DNA of 64,000 nucleotides from Pseudoclavibacter sp. AY1H1 (GCF_002931055.1 NZ_PSXX01000007.1:1-64000); one strand, 5' to 3'; counted from the first letter of the stretch, positions 38,292 to 48,506 are shown. Notes: generated from the letters alone by a model not told the origin. A program made the numbers and translations.

Positions 38292-39287
38292 TCAGCGGCT
38301 GCTGATGACTGCCTTGCCGCGAAGGCCGCCGTCCCTCAGCGACTCGAGCGCGCGCACGGTCTCGTCGAAGGGGAAGACTCGCCCCACTATCGGCTTGATC
38401 GCTCGACGCTCGATGAGCGCGGAGATCTCACGCAGCTGCTCGCCGCTCGCGCGCATAAAGAGGAAGCGGTAGTCGACGCCGAGTCGTTTCGCCTGCTTGC
38501 GGATCTTGCCGCTGAGCCCGGCGATCGCGAGGCGCAGCACGGGGTTCAGGCCGGCACTCCGGGCGAAGTCGGGGGTGGGGGGACCGGAGATGCCGACGGC
38601 GATTCCGCAGGGCCCCAGGATGCGGAGCGACTTCTCGAGGTTCTCGCCGCCGAGGCTGTCGAGCACGAAGTCGTAGCCGCTGAGGAGCTGCTCGAAATCC
38701 TCGTTGCGGTAGTCGATCGTGTGGTCGGCGCCGAGCTCGCGAGCAAACGCCGCGTTGGATGCGCTGACGGTGGTGGCGACCTCTGCTCCGAGGTGCTTCG
38801 CGAGCTGGATCGCGATCGACCCGACACCACCCGATCCGGCGTGGATGAGGACCTTCTGCCCACGCTGCACGTTGCCGATCTCGACGAGCGCCTGCCAGGC
38901 GGTGAGGGCGACGAGCGGGAGCGAGCCCGCCTCTTCCATGGAGATGGAGGACGGCTTGGGCGCCACATCCGCTTCGTCGACCGCGATGCGCTCGGCGAAC
39001 GTGCCGATGCGGTGGTCGCGGGGCCTCGCGTAGACCTCGTCTCCCGGACGGAACCCGCGAACCGCGGCGCCGACCCGAAGCACCGTACCGGCGACATCGT
39101 GCCCGAGGGTCAGCGGCAGCTTGTACGGCAGGATCTGCTTGAACTCGCCGATGCGGATCTTCTCGTCGAGCTGGTTCACCCCCGCGGCCTGCACCTGGAC
39201 AAGCACGTCGTGCTCTCCCATGATCGGCTCCGGGATATCGGCCTCTCGCAGGGACGTCTTGTACGTGGAGAAGGTGAACGCTCGCAT
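38292..39287 (-). CDS. Medium-chain (zinc-independent) NADP-dependent quinone oxidoreductase
   Basis: 331 residues of the MDR superfamily. GHDVAGTVLRVGAAVRGFRPGDEVYA gives the catalytic-domain signature, and IHAGSGGVGSIAIQLAKHLG is the Rossmann nucleotide loop. The structural Zn cysteines are absent, as in quinone oxidoreductases. The C-terminal part has ALIERRAIKPIVGRVFPF. It is the first gene of the pair with the hydrolase. It is divergent from another SDR gene, with the 14-bp palindrome at 39354-39367 between them as a likely common operator. Confidence 0.9.
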   Translation of the reverse strand: MRAFTFSTYKTSLREADIPEPIMGEHDVLVQVQAAGVNQLDEKIRIGEFKQILPYKLPLTLGHDVAGTVLRVGAAVRGFRPGDEVYARPRDHRIGTFAERIAVDEADVAPKPSSISMEEAGSLPLVALTAWQALVEIGNVQRGQKVLIHAGSGGVGSIAIQLAKHLGAEVATTVSASNAAFARELGADHTIDYRNEDFEQLLSGYDFVLDSLGGENLEKSLRILGPCGIAVGISGPPTPDFARSAGLNPVLRLAIAGLSGKIRKQAKRLGVDYRFLFMRASGEQLREISALIERRAIKPIVGRVFPFDETVRALESLRDGGLRGKAVISSR

Positions 39288-39353
39288 GGGTGAGGCTCCG
39301 GATTCGGGGATCGAGTTGCTGAATCGCTCCGCATTTGCCGAGCTTACTCAATT

Positions 39354-39367
39354 CTGAGTTAACTCAG
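39354..39367. promoter_or_regulatory. Palindromic candidate operator
   Basis: CTGAGTTAACTCAG is a perfect 14-bp palindrome, flanked by TTACTCAATT and TAATTCTG, which extend the symmetry imperfectly. It lies between the divergent quinone oxidoreductase and SDR genes, with 66 bases to the former start. Confidence 0.65.
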
Positions 39368-39526
39368 TAATTCTGTCAACCAGCCTTACCCAGGGACCAC
39401 CGATCCCTGGATGAGCGAGCCCTGAATCGAAGAAGATCAACCCAGCAGAGTGGTTCCAGCAGCCAGACTGCACCTTCGCCTCACCGGTGAAGCGATCTCG
39501 ACACCGACACCACTCAGGAGCATCCC

Positions 39527-40462
39527 GTGCCCAAGAACCGCGACATCCCAGTCCCCTCCCTCACCGGCAAGCTCGCCCTCGTCACGGGTGCGAGCGACGG
39601 CATCGGCATCAACATCGCCGCCAGGCTCGCCCGTGCCGGCGCGACGGTCATCATGCCGGTCCGCAACCGCGCCAAGGGCGAGAAGGCGGCGGCGCGCATT
39701 CGAGGAGCGAACCCGGATGCGAAGCTCGAGCTGCGCCAGCTGGACCTCTCCTCGCTGGCATCGGTCTCGGCCCTCACCGAGGAGCTCGTCGAAGACGGGC
39801 GCCCCATCAACATCCTGATCAACAACGCCGGGGTGATGACACCACCAGAGCGCCGCACCACGAGCGACGGCTTCGAGCTGCAGTTCGGCACCAACCACCT
39901 CGGCCACTTCGCCCTCACGACCGGCCTGCTCCCCCTCCTCACGGAGGGCAAGGCGCACGTCACGACGCAGATCAGCATCGCCGCCAACCAGGGCGCCGTG
40001 AACTGGGACGACCTGAACTGGGAGCGCAGCTACAGCAACATGGGCTCGTACAGCTCGTCGAAGATCGCGACCGGCCTGCTCGGGATGCACCTGCACCGCC
40101 TCAGCGAGGCGAACGACTGGGGCATCCAGAGCAACCTCTCGCACCCTGGCGTCTCACCCACGAATCTCCTCGCCGCGCAGCCGGGCATGGGGCGAGCCAG
40201 CGACACCACCGAGGTCAAGATCATCCGCCTCCTCTCGCGGGTCGGCATCACCGGCACCCCGCAGAGCGCCGCCCTCCCCGCCGTCCTCGCTGCCACGAGC
40301 CCCGACGCGAAGGGTGGCCGCCTCTACGGCCCGAAGGGCCCAGGCCACATCGGCGGCCGCCCGGCCGAGCAGACGCTCTACTCGCGCGTCGCGAGCGAAG
40401 CGGATGCACGCCGCCTGTGGGAGCTCTCCGAACAGCTCGTCGCCGAGCACGTCGCCCGCTAG
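39527..40462 (+). CDS. Short-chain dehydrogenase/reductase
   Basis: 311 residues with VTGASDGIG cofactor motif, [15 protein letters not shown], and catalytic Tyr/Lys in YSSSKIATG. The insertions around [15 protein letters not shown] follow retinol-dehydrogenase-like SDRs (RDH/WWOX type). The GTG start at 39527 follows AGGAGCATCCC. It is followed 9 bases later by an XRE/MmyB-type regulator on the same strand, a pairing often seen for such SDRs. Substrate unknown. Confidence 0.9.
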   Translation: MPKNRDIPVPSLTGKLALVTGASDGIGINIAARLARAGATVIMPVRNRAKGEKAAARIRGANPDAKLELRQLDLSSLASVSALTEELVEDGRPINILINNAGVMTPPERRTTSDGFELQFGTNHLGHFALTTGLLPLLTEGKAHVTTQISIAANQGAVNWDDLNWERSYSNMGSYSSSKIATGLLGMHLHRLSEANDWGIQSNLSHPGVSPTNLLAAQPGMGRASDTTEVKIIRLLSRVGITGTPQSAALPAVLAATSPDAKGGRLYGPKGPGHIGGRPAEQTLYSRVASEADARRLWELSEQLVAEHVAR

Positions 40463-40471
40463 CCTCGCCTC

Positions 40472-41317
40472 ATGGACAGAGCCCAGCTCGCCGACTTCCT
40501 CCGCAGCCGCCGCGAGGCGCTCCAACCCGAGGACGTCGGCCTGACGAAGGGACCCCGCCGACGCACGCAGGGGCTGCGGCGCGAGGAGGTCGCAGCACTC
40601 AGCGACATGTCGGTCGACTACTACAGTCGCCTCGAGCAGAGCCGCGGCCCCCAGCCGTCGGAGCAGATGCTCGCCGCCATGGCCCGTGGCCTGCGGCTGA
40701 CGGCCGCGGAACGCGACCACCTCTTCCACCTCGCCGGCCACCAGGCACCGCGGCGCGCCATCAGCGGCGAGCACGTGGCCCCCGGCCTCATGCGCATCCT
40801 CGACCGCCTGGCCGACACCCCGGCGCAGGTCATGACGGCCATGGGCGAGACGCTCGTGCAGACACCGGCCGCGCGTGCCCTCTTCGGCGACGAGACCCGC
40901 TTCGTCGGCAACGCCCGCAGCGTCGTCTACCGCTGGTTCACGGCGCCCAGCGCCCGCGACGTCTACCCGTCGACCGACCACGAGAAGCTGTCTCGAGCGT
41001 TCGCCGCGGATGCTCGCAGCTTCGCCGCCCAGCAGGGTCCAGGCTCTCGAGCGCAGCGGGTCGTGGATGCGCTCCTCGCCGAGAGCCCGGAGTTCGCCGC
41101 AATCTGGGCCGACCACGAGATCAACGCGACGCACGAGCTCGAGAAGCGAGTGCAGCATCCCGAGCTCGGGGCCATGGAGGTGCACTGCCAGTTCCTCATC
41201 GACCCCGCGCAGCACCAGACGCTGCTCGTGCTGACGGCCACGCCTGGCACAGAGAGCTACGACCGACTGCAGCTGCTCTCGATCATCGGCACGCAGCGCC
41301 TCACCGCCGACGCCTGA
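40472..41317 (+). CDS. XRE-family regulator with MmyB-like ligand domain
   Basis: 281 residues. An N-terminal XRE HTH (GLRREEVAALSDMSVDYYSR, EQSRGPQPSEQMLAAMARGL) is followed by an MmyB-like PAS-type domain that binds fatty-acid-like or other hydrophobic ligands in relatives. PTARALFGDETR-type and NARSVVYRWFT stretches are visible. It probably controls the adjacent SDR, with which it is co-transcribed. TAGCCT six bases before the ATG could be a -10 for an internal leaderless promoter. Confidence 0.88.
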   Translation: MDRAQLADFLRSRREALQPEDVGLTKGPRRRTQGLRREEVAALSDMSVDYYSRLEQSRGPQPSEQMLAAMARGLRLTAAERDHLFHLAGHQAPRRAISGEHVAPGLMRILDRLADTPAQVMTAMGETLVQTPAARALFGDETRFVGNARSVVYRWFTAPSARDVYPSTDHEKLSRAFAADARSFAAQQGPGSRAQRVVDALLAESPEFAAIWADHEINATHELEKRVQHPELGAMEVHCQFLIDPAQHQTLLVLTATPGTESYDRLQLLSIIGTQRLTADA

Positions 41318-41470
41318 CTCAGGCGCCCGGCGTCCGGCGTCCGGCACCCGACGACTGGCGTCCGACGTCCGACATCCGGCGTCCGGCGTCCGGCGTCCGA
41401 ACACCCGCGCCCGTCGTCCGGCGTCCGAACACCCGCGCCCGGCGCCCTGCACCCGAACGCGCGCGCCCAG
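41318..41470. repeat. Degenerate GGCGTCC tandem tract
   Basis: About 150 bases of GGCGTCC-type words, including a ~26-bp unit repeated twice (containing CGTCCGAACACCCGCGCCCG, around 41390-41440). It lies between the MmyB-type regulator and the family A repeat. No gene is supported. Confidence 0.75.
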
Positions 41471-41476
41471 GCCGTG

Positions 41477-41530
41477 GAGTTGTGGCTTGTTGCTGCTGCG
41501 CGACGTCGCCACGACGTCACGCCACAACTC
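41477..41530. repeat. Intergenic inverted repeat, family A copy 2
   Basis: GAGTTGTGGC (41477-41486) and GCCACAACTC (41521-41530), a 34-base gap, then TGC. Arms and gap length match copy 1 at 75-132, while the gap sequence differs and here contains GACGTCG/ACGACGTC words. Confidence 0.75.
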
Positions 41531-41728
41531 TGCGGTGGCCGTGCCTCTGCTCGGGGCGGGGGCGGGGCGGGGCGCATGTTTTCGTTGCATTCGCTGTGTC
41601 GGTACACAGTGGATGCGCATGCGTGGCACCTAACCTGGCGGCGCCGTCGGAGATACAGCTCCGGCGGCCGACGACTGCCGCGGGCGAGCGACGTCACGCG
41701 GACAACCAGACGACAAAGGAGTTGCGAC

Positions 41729-42499
41729 ATGACAGATTTCACCGGACGCTCAGTGGTCATCACCGGCGGCGCGGGCGGCATCGGCGCGGCGACAGCTGAG
41801 GAGTTCCTCAAGCTGGGCGCACGCGTGGCCCTGGTCGACCTCTTCCCGGAGCCCCTCGAGGCCGCGCGCGAACGCCTCTCGGCGCACGGCGAGGTCATCG
41901 CGATCGCCGCGGATGTCACCGACGAGGCCGACGTCGAGCGCTACGTCGCCGAGACCATCGAGGCGTTCGGGACGATCGACGTGTTCTTCAACAACGCGGG
42001 CATCGAAGGCGCCGTCGGCCCGCTCACGGAAGCGAGCGTCGACAACTACGAGAAGGTCTTCGCCGTCAACGTGCGCGGCGTCTTCCTCGGTATGAAGCAT
42101 GTCCTCAAGGTCATGACCGAGCGCGGCGGCGGCAGCATCATCAATACGTCCTCGGAGGCGGGCCTCGACGGGGCGCCAGGCGTCTCCGCCTACGTCGCGT
42201 CGAAGCACGCCGTGGTCGGCTTCACGAAGTCCGCCGCGCTCGAGGTCGCCCCGACCGGGGTGCGAGTCAACAGCATCCACCCGTCCGGCGTGAACACGCA
42301 GATGGTGCGGCGGCTGGAGGAGGGCTTCGGCGGCGGCGACACGGAGGCCGCGAAGGCCGGGTTCCAGGCCGCTATCCCGATGGGCCGCTACGCCGAGCCG
42401 CTGGACATCGCTCGAGTCGTCGTGTTCCTGGGCTCCGACGAGGCGTCGTTCGTGACCGGCGCGCAGTGGCGCGTCGACGGCGGCAACGGAGCCCGCTAA
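41729..42499 (+). CDS. Short-chain dehydrogenase/reductase
   Basis: 256 residues, classical SDR. ITGGAGGIG cofactor motif, a VALVDLFPEP acidic end of beta-2 that favours NAD, NNAGIEG, catalytic Ser in INTSSEAGLDGAPGVSAY with YVASKHA Tyr/Lys, and a C-terminal LGSDEASFVTGAQWRVDGG. It is close to 3-oxoacyl-ACP reductase/cyclopentanol dehydrogenase-like SDRs; substrate unknown. AAAGGAG precedes the ATG at 41729. It stands alone, with palindromic repeats downstream. Confidence 0.92.
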   Translation: MTDFTGRSVVITGGAGGIGAATAEEFLKLGARVALVDLFPEPLEAARERLSAHGEVIAIAADVTDEADVERYVAETIEAFGTIDVFFNNAGIEGAVGPLTEASVDNYEKVFAVNVRGVFLGMKHVLKVMTERGGGSIINTSSEAGLDGAPGVSAYVASKHAVVGFTKSAALEVAPTGVRVNSIHPSGVNTQMVRRLEEGFGGGDTEAAKAGFQAAIPMGRYAEPLDIARVVVFLGSDEASFVTGAQWRVDGGNGAR

Positions 42500-42566
42500 C
42501 CCCGCGCTCCCACCCCGCGCGCCGCACCCGCGCCCGCGCCCCGCACCCCGCGCACCCACCCCGACG

Positions 42567-42625
42567 CGAAGAGGTCAGTTTCGCCCCATCCTGGGCCTCA
42601 GGATGGGGCGAAACTGACCTCTTCG
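42567..42625. repeat. Intergenic palindromic repeat, family B copy 4
   Basis: Perfect 26-bp arms (42567-42592 and 42600-42625) around a 7-base loop; the left arm starts CGAAGAGGTCAGTTTCGCCC. It lies 68 bases past the SDR stop. Confidence 0.9.
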
Positions 42626-42770
42626 GCGCTTGAGACGCGGGTAGCGCGGGGGTTCGGCGGGATGCGGCGCGGCGCGGAAGGTGGCGGTCGCGAAGCGGGC
42701 TCGGGAGCGGCGCGGAAGCCAGCGCGGCTCGGGAGCGGCGCGCGCGCGGCGCACGAAGCGGCGCGAACGC

Positions 42771-42829
42771 CGAAAAGGTCAGTTTGGCCCCATCCTGGGC
42801 CTCAGGATGGGGCGAAACTGACCTCTTCG
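42771..42829. repeat. Intergenic palindromic repeat, family B copy 5
   Basis: Same palindrome as copy 4 with two changes in the left arm (CGAAAAGGTC, GGCCCC). Both copies are followed by GCGCTYGAGACGCGGGT, so a unit of about 80 bases was duplicated here, just before the end of hspR. Confidence 0.9.
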
Positions 42830-42872
42830 GCGCTCGAGACGCGGGTGGTTCGGCGGAAGGCGCGGCGCGGGC

Positions 42873-43421
42873 TTACGCGTCAGGCGGGCGCTTGGCGCGG
42901 GAAGCGCGCGTACGCGGTGCCGAGGCTTTCGCGCGGGTTCGCTTCGGGCGCCGCTCGTCGGCGTCGGCGTCGGCTTCGTCCTCGGCATCGTGGATGCGCG
43001 CCGGCCGCCACACGACGACCTCGGTGCGGCGGGCCGTGCGGCGGCCGTGGGCGAGGGGCACGACATCGCCGCGCTCCCCGGCCGCGAAGATGCGACCACC
43101 GAGCCTCGTGAGACGCTCGTCGGCGAGTTCCGCCTCGAGCGCCCGGACGCGGCGGCGCAGTCCCAGCACCTCGCGCTGCAGCTCGAGCACGCGGGCGATG
43201 CCCTCGAGACTCACGCCCTCGTTCGAGAGCACCGCGATCTCACGCAGCTGCGCGACGTCGCGAAGCGAGTACCGCCGCACGCGCCCGGCCGTGCGCCGAG
43301 GCGTGACGAGGCCCATCCGGTCGTACTGGCGAAGCGTCTGCGGGTGCATGTTCGCGAGCTCCGCCGCCATGGCGATCGCGAAGATGGGGGCGTCCTCGTC
43401 GAGGTCGGAGGGGAATGCCAT
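42873..43421 (-). CDS. hspR: HspR heat-shock repressor (MerR family)
   Basis: 182 residues. The MerR-type HTH is IFAIAMAAELANMHPQTLRQ, then YDRMGLVTPRRTAGRVRRYS and DVAQLREIAVL, followed by a coiled-coil helix (EGIARVLELQREVLGLRRRVRALEAELAD) for dimerisation. The long C-terminus is acidic then strongly basic and low-complexity. HspR binds inverted CTTGAGT-N7-ACTCAAG (HAIR) elements. One sits upstream of dnaK at 47280-47300, so the repressor closes a feedback loop on its own operon. It is the last gene of dnaK-grpE-dnaJ-hspR, nine bases after dnaJ. Confidence 0.93.
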   Translation of the reverse strand: MAFPSDLDEDAPIFAIAMAAELANMHPQTLRQYDRMGLVTPRRTAGRVRRYSLRDVAQLREIAVLSNEGVSLEGIARVLELQREVLGLRRRVRALEAELADERLTRLGGRIFAAGERGDVVPLAHGRRTARRTEVVVWRPARIHDAEDEADADADERRPKRTRAKASAPRTRASRAKRPPDA

Positions 43422-43430
43422 GGGCGTCCC

Positions 43431-44441
43431 CTACCTGCCTTGGCGCGCGAGACGCAGCAGGTCCTCGCGGGGGCTCTCGTCTCCGGATGCGGCGACGAAG
43501 TCGGCGAGCGCCTTCTCCTGCGCGCTCGACAGGTGATTCGGCACGGCCACCTCGAGGTGCACGAGCAGGTCGCCCTTGCCCTTCTTCGACTCGATACCCC
43601 TGCCCTTCACGCGGAGCGTCTTCCCGTTCGGCGTGCCCGGCGCGACCTTGACGCGCACGGTCTTGCCGTCGACGGTCGGCACCTCGATGGTGGCGCCGAG
43701 GACTGCCTCAGCGAAGGAGACCGGCACGGTCACCTCCAGGTTGAGGCCCGAGCGCGTGAAGACGGGGTCGGGTCGCACGGCGACGGTGAGGATGAGGTCT
43801 CCGGCTTCGCCGCCGTTCGGGCTCTGCCCGCCCTTGCCGCGGAGGCGGATCTTCTGCCCGTCCTCGACGCCGGCGGGAACGCGGACCTTCACGACCCGCC
43901 CATCCTGCCCCTGCAGCTCGACCGTGTCGCCGTGGATGGCGGTCATGAAGCTGAGCGTCGTGGATGCGCTCTGGTCGCGCCCCTTCTGCGGTCCGGTCTG
44001 GAACCCGGCAGGCCCGCCGGCACCGCCGCCGAAGCTGCCTGCTCCGAAGCCACCGCCACCACCGCCGAACATGGAACCGAGGAGGTCCTCGAAGTCAGCG
44101 TTCGACGCGCCGCGGCGTCCGCCGCCGCCGTTGAACATGCCGCCGAAGACGTCCTCGAAGCCCGCGCCACCTGGACCGCCTGGCCCCTGCTGGAAGCGGG
44201 CGCCCGAGCCCATGGCGCGCATCTGGTCGTACTCGGCGCGGTGCTCTGGGTCGGAGATGACCGAGTAGGCCTCGGAGATCTCCTTGAACTTCGCCTCTGC
44301 GGCAGTGTCGCCCGGGTGCGAGTCAGGGTGATACTGACGCGCGAGCTTCCGGTACTGCTTCTTGAGGTCTTTTTCGTCTACGTCCTTCGATACGCCGAGC
44401 ACCGCGTAGAAGTCCTTGTCAAACCAATCCTGACTGGCCAT
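43431..44441 (-). CDS. dnaJ: DnaJ/CbpA-type J-domain co-chaperone, no zinc finger
   Basis: 336 residues. The J domain (about 10-75) has the HPD triad in YHPDSHPGD. A Gly/Phe-rich linker follows (about 80-160), then two C-terminal substrate-binding domains (VRVPAGVEDGQKIRLRGKG and TVDGKTVRVKVAPGTPNG). There is no CxxCxGxG zinc-finger repeat and in fact no cysteine in the protein, so it is a type II (class B) J protein although it occupies the dnaJ position. It stimulates DnaK ATPase and delivers substrates. A GC-rich stem-loop lies between it and grpE. Confidence 0.92.
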   Translation of the reverse strand: MASQDWFDKDFYAVLGVSKDVDEKDLKKQYRKLARQYHPDSHPGDTAAEAKFKEISEAYSVISDPEHRAEYDQMRAMGSGARFQQGPGGPGGAGFEDVFGGMFNGGGGRRGASNADFEDLLGSMFGGGGGGFGAGSFGGGAGGPAGFQTGPQKGRDQSASTTLSFMTAIHGDTVELQGQDGRVVKVRVPAGVEDGQKIRLRGKGGQSPNGGEAGDLILTVAVRPDPVFTRSGLNLEVTVPVSFAEAVLGATIEVPTVDGKTVRVKVAPGTPNGKTLRVKGRGIESKKGKGDLLVHLEVAVPNHLSSAQEKALADFVAASGDESPREDLLRLARQGR

Positions 44442-44487
44442 ATGGTCCTTCTGTTCCTAGGGATGAGCACGTGTCTTCCGGATGAAG

Positions 44488-44525
44488 ACAGGAGGGGGCC
44501 CGCAGCTGCGGTGCCCCCTCCCGTG
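44488..44525 (-). terminator. Intercistronic stem-loop between grpE and dnaJ
   Basis: GGAGGGGGC (44491-44499) pairs with GCCCCCTCC (44513-44521) around a 13-base loop, extended by ACA/TGT outside. It lies inside the chaperone operon, so partial termination or mRNA processing is likelier than full termination. Confidence 0.6.
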
Positions 44526-44556
44526 TTCGATCGGGCGGATGCGCCGATCGCGGTGC

Positions 44557-45267
44557 TTATGAAGCGGGTACGAAGACTGCTGCCTTCGCGACGCGGACGA
44601 CGCGCTCGCCGATGGTGTAGCCGCGTTCGACGACGTCAGCGATCGTGTCGCTCGTGACCTCGGGGTTCGGCAGCTGTGCGATGGCCTCGTACCGCTGGGG
44701 GTCGAAGGCCTCTCCGGCTTCACCGTAGGCGGTGAGGCCGAGGCGCTCGACTGCGGTGCGCAGCTTGTTCGCGATGACGGCGACCGGGGTGTCTTCGATG
44801 AGGTCGCCGTGCTTCTGGGCACGGTCGAGGTCGTCGAGGACGGGGAGGAGGGACCGGAGCACTTCCGCCTTGGTGGCGTCGTGGGCCTCGGTCTTCTCGC
44901 GGTCGGTGCGGCGGCGGTAGTTGGCGTACTCCGCCTGGACGCGCTGCAGGTCGTGGAGGCGCTCCACTGCGAGATCGCTCTCGCCGGGGGTGCCTTCCGT
45001 TGGCGCGTCTTCTGCACCTTCGCCGCTGAGGAGCTTCTCGAGATCCTCGACGCTCAGGCCTTCAGCCGCGGCTTCAGCAGCCTGGCCGGCGGCCGGGTCG
45101 GCGTCGTCCGGTGTGGACTCCGCCGACTCGGCCCCAGCAGCCGTGCCGAGGTCGCGAACTTCGCCAGTCTCCGGGTCGATCCGACGCTTGTCGTTGATGA
45201 TCGGCTCGTTTGCTTCTCCCGAGTTCTCGGGGCCGCGTGCTTCTGACTCGTTTCGCTCTTCAGCCAT
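44557..45267 (-). CDS. grpE: GrpE nucleotide exchange factor
   Basis: 236 residues, longer than the ~200 usual because of an acidic, Glu/Asp/Ala-rich N-terminus (about 1-85). The core contains the long helix LHDLQRVQAEYANYRRRTDREK, LPVLDDLDRAQKHGD and the terminal beta-wing domain (VTSDTIADVVERGYTIGERVVRVAKAAVFV). It exchanges ADP on DnaK. It lies two bases downstream of dnaK. Confidence 0.95.
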   Translation of the reverse strand: MAEERNESEARGPENSGEANEPIINDKRRIDPETGEVRDLGTAAGAESAESTPDDADPAAGQAAEAAAEGLSVEDLEKLLSGEGAEDAPTEGTPGESDLAVERLHDLQRVQAEYANYRRRTDREKTEAHDATKAEVLRSLLPVLDDLDRAQKHGDLIEDTPVAVIANKLRTAVERLGLTAYGEAGEAFDPQRYEAIAQLPNPEVTSDTIADVVERGYTIGERVVRVAKAAVFVPAS

Positions 45268-45269
45268 GG

Positions 45270-47135
<1,866 letters not shown>

Positions 47136-47236
47136 GTGTGGTTCTCCTTTTGTAGTGCTTGTCTGTTCTGAGTCTTCGTCGGCTCTGGTTCTGTGCTCCG
47201 AATCGGAGGCATGAAGACCTGAGCCGTCTGCGCTCA

Positions 47237-47264
47237 AGTTTACTCAGCACGGTGCACGCGTCAA
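47237..47264 (-). promoter_or_regulatory. Candidate dnaK promoter
   Basis: On the minus strand TTGACG (47264-47259) and TAAACT (47242-47237) are separated by 16 bases, giving a leader of about 95 bases before dnaK. CTCAAG/CTCAG words overlap the -10 region and may be extra HspR half-sites. Confidence 0.6.
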
Positions 47265-47279
47265 GCTGGGCGGCTGAGA

Positions 47280-47300
47280 GTTGAGTGGGAACGACTCAAG
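47280..47300. promoter_or_regulatory. HAIR element (HspR operator) upstream of dnaK
   Basis: GTTGAGT, seven bases, ACTCAAG: 13 of 14 bases match the CTTGAGT-N7-ACTCAAG consensus. It lies just upstream of the -35 of the dnaK promoter. The remaining gap to 47451 shows no gene. Confidence 0.9.
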
Positions 47301-47451
47301 TCTGCGCACACAGGCCAGCACCATCAGGCGACCCGGATGACCAGCCGTTCGAACGTGAAGGCGTTCGAGACCTCTCGGCGCCAGCGAACGATGTCGGTGC
47401 GACCGCGGAACGTGGGGCGCAGGTGCCGCCGTGGTTCGGCGGCCGGCCGCC

Positions 47452-48315
47452 TCACGGCTCCTGGAACTCCACCGGGAAGTCGGCGATGTGCAGACCTGAT
47501 GCGCCGATCGCGGACTCGATCGCCGAGTGCTGCGAGGCGGGTGCGGTGATGTTGACGCGCTCGACGCCGTCGATGGGCGTGCCGCCGCCGTCTGCCCTGA
47601 AGAAGCTGACCTCGTGACGCTCGGCGAGGTCGGTGAGCAGCGCGAGGTAGGGCTCCTGTTGACCGGGAAGGATCGAGGCGCCGAGCGTCGTGGAGTTGAT
47701 CTCGAGCTCCTGGTCGTGCGCCAGGCCCGCTGCGGCGAGCAGCGCCTCGGTGTTCTCGACGAGCGGCAGGAGATGGAGGTACCCGTTCGGCGCCTCCGCT
47801 ATCGACACCAGGGCGAAGCGGCCGTTCTCCCAGATCGACGGCTGCACGGCAAGGCCGGGCACGAGCGCGTCGAGCGCGTCGACAAGCGGCACGGCGTCGA
47901 ACCCGAAGCTCGGACAGACACCTCCCGACAGCGATCGTCTCGATGAGTCGGTCTGGCTGTGCAGTGACGTTTCGCCCCCAGCGGCCGCCGCGACGTCGAT
48001 CGACCAGCTGATCGCCTCGGGATGGGCCGACGCGCAGAGCTCGGCCAGGAGGCCGGGCAGGTGCTCCTGTTCGACGTCCACCCCAACCCACGAGATCGGG
48101 TCGACGAAGAGCGGCGCCTCGACCCACCGCTCGTGCTGGACGTCGCTGACGCCCGGCAGCGCCTCGACGCGGTCCGCGAACTCGTCGAACTGCGCGGTCG
48201 GGCGATCGAAGTGGGTCTCGTTCACCATCCAGCTGAACAGCGTCGCGGCACCGAGCGCGATGCCGATCAGGACGAGCACGACGGCGGCCAGCGACACTCT
48301 CGTTGTGATCCGCAT
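47452..48315 (-). CDS. Membrane-anchored protein of unknown function
   Basis: Not recognised. 287 residues with one N-terminal hydrophobic helix (VSLAAVVLVLIGIALGAATL) and a large exported or cell-surface domain that mixes acidic loops with beta-type segments (WENGRFALVSIAEAPNGYLH). Two repeat-like modules begin with short "EALLxxxG"-type helices. A GGGAGAGG ribosome site lies seven bases before the ATG at 48315; longer extensions run through the GC-rich repeat region and are rejected. Three Cys are present, at ELCAS and GVCPS and near the start. It stands alone, downstream of dnaK on the same strand in reverse order. Confidence 0.7.
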   Translation of the reverse strand: MRITTRVSLAAVVLVLIGIALGAATLFSWMVNETHFDRPTAQFDEFADRVEALPGVSDVQHERWVEAPLFVDPISWVGVDVEQEHLPGLLAELCASAHPEAISWSIDVAAAAGGETSLHSQTDSSRRSLSGGVCPSFGFDAVPLVDALDALVPGLAVQPSIWENGRFALVSIAEAPNGYLHLLPLVENTEALLAAAGLAHDQELEINSTTLGASILPGQQEPYLALLTDLAERHEVSFFRADGGGTPIDGVERVNITAPASQHSAIESAIGASGLHIADFPVEFQEP

Positions 48316-48430
48316 GCGCCAACCTCTCCCTTTCTCCCAACGGTGCCACGCGCAGGTCACGGGCCGGTTCACTGCAGACGAACTCCGGGCGAACTCCGCC
48401 GGCGGCGCGCCTGCACGCAGGCACTGCACT

Positions 48431-48506
48431 GGCCAACTTCCGTGATGCTTCGGCCCGGCTGACGTCCATCCGGGCGGGCAGCCCCGCACCATCACGGAAG
48501 TTGGCC
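48431..48506. repeat. Intergenic inverted repeat, family D
   Basis: GGCCAACTTCCGTGATG (48431-48447) and its complement (48490-48506) flank 42 bases. A (CCGGG)n run follows to about 48534. It lies between divergent genes; arm-plus-gap design resembles family A. Confidence 0.85.

Noticed and set aside
41318-42829. Repeat blocks as insertion sequences
   Set aside because: No transposase gene and no flanking target duplications visible.
47324-47451. Open tail in another frame beyond the stop of the 47452-48315 gene, ending VSNAFTFERLVIRVA
   Set aside because: It could indicate a frameshifted C-terminus, but nothing in the gene suggests truncation and the frame has no independent start.
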